Of a DNA stretch of 64,000 bases, positions 63,275-64,000 are shown one piece after another. The notes below the pieces were generated by a model that worked only from the letters and a program-made list of their open reading frames with translations, did not search any database and was not told where the DNA came from. Position 1 is the first letter of the stretch. Each line of letters opens with the position of its first letter. Made by a program: the position numbers and the translations under genes. This DNA is from Sipunculus nudus (lineage: Eukaryota > Annelida > Sipuncula > Golfingiida > Sipunculidae): the NCBI GenBank assembly GCA_026874595.1, contig CM049312.1:72700429-72764428 (forward strand). The letters are read 5' to 3'.

Positions 63275-63345
63275 AAAGCGGCGGTTACAGCGAAGGAGAT
63301 TAGGAACGACTTCAGTGTATAACCGCTGTTTTAGGAGAGTAATTA
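63275..63345. repeat. Short GCGGTTA..TAACCGC palindrome, copy 2
   Basis: AAGCGGCGGTTACAGCG and AGTGTATAACCGCTG, with GACTTC in the spacer, matching the layout of 39105-39170. Confidence 0.35.
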
Positions 63346-63730
63346 TTACTTTACAGTTTTCTATACGACACCCGTATGGCGATTCATGAAGAGTTACAAA
63401 TGTTTTTTCATGTACACTTAAATTCTGATACGGGTCATTGGCTAGCGCAAATTTGGCCTCTGACATTAGAGAATCTACGACCAGTGTACTTAGCACCAGA
63501 GTGCCTTACATCCTCCCGCTAAGACTTCGCTATAAGGCGCTATGAGTAAGCAAATATTTTCGTCATTTTTTACTTTAACTTGCCATAAACCAGACCAATC
63601 GGTCTTAGTAGACTTTCTAACAACATCAACCATGTGCGACAAAAATTCAGTTTTAGCTCAGCAAATCGGTGAATCCCTCTGCAGGCTTATCGAAATTCTG
63701 ACCGCATGAATACAAGTATGGCTCACACGG

Positions 63731-63812
63731 CAGGGGCGTAGCCAGGATTTAGGGAAGGGAGGGGACCATCATGTGGATCAAGAAATTCGAAAAGGGGTGG
63801 GGGGGGGAGCTA
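63731..63812 (+). mobile_element. CAGGGGCGTAGCCAGG repeat end
   Basis: The terminal sequence CAGGGGCGTAGCCAGGATTT then G-rich stretches resembles the ends of many short DNA-transposon derivatives of aquatic invertebrates. The opposite end lies outside the window or is lost. Confidence 0.5.
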
Positions 63813-63840
63813 ATATGCATGTATGGGTAATACGAAAACG

Positions 63841-63905
63841 GTTATATATACAAGTATATATATATGTATATTATTATTATTATTTTTATTATTATTATCA
63901 TTTTT
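63841..63905. repeat. (TA)n and (ATT)n microsatellites
   Basis: A TA-rich tract followed by (ATT)n. Confidence 0.85.
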
Positions 63906-64000
63906 ACTATACTTTATATATTTTAGTGTAGGAAAATATATATTTTTTATTTTCAATTATGAACCATAGTTTAAGGTAAGTTACAGGTACATATGGAGGG

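Overview
This is nuclear DNA of an animal, most likely an aquatic invertebrate bilaterian. The evidence is AT-rich, gene-poor sequence, spliced genes with GT..AG introns, a multi-copy neuropeptide precursor, a CUB/trypsin protease, tRNA-derived SINEs, many small terminal-inverted-repeat elements and long (TA)n, (CT)n and poly-G/C tracts. I lean to a lophotrochozoan such as a mollusc. A deuterostome invertebrate is not excluded, and the species cannot be fixed from sequence alone. There is nothing bacterial here: no operons, CRISPR array or rRNA.

Two genes and one gene relic can be supported. On the + strand, positions 11858-32160 hold a probable neuropeptide precursor. A short exon encodes a signal peptide, and after an intron of about 19.5 kb a second exon encodes eight KR-P-F repeats, six of them ending in the amidation/cleavage triplet GKR. 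The predicted peptides start PF and follow a loose PFx(G/S)-x pattern. I cannot assign them to a named family, and this gene is the best candidate for something undescribed. The - strand from 62851 down to 48718 carries a secreted serine protease built from nine exons that join in frame: a short Lys-rich exon, two CUB domains, a trypsin domain with complete triad and a Thr-rich tail. Its N-terminus lies further upstream and was not found. An extra acceptor-exon-stop-polyA unit at 52880-52762 could end the transcript early and give a form without the catalytic serine. At 44339-42838 lies a decayed duplicate of two of its exons.

The rest is introns and intergenic sequence filled with repeats. 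These include two hAT-like elements with 8-bp target duplications, TTAA-flanked elements (one carrying a nested CGAC-rich inverted-repeat element), a family with CCTCCGCCA ends, a poly-G/C family with GGATCC ends, a GGACTTGG family, several SINEs, and a 5'-truncated LINE inserted into a SINE with a visible 17-bp target duplication.

Layout: 0-11.8 kb repeats only; 11.9-32.4 kb neuropeptide gene; 32.4-42.8 kb repeats; 42.8-44.3 kb protease pseudogene; 48.3-62.9 kb protease gene; 62.9-64 kb repeats.
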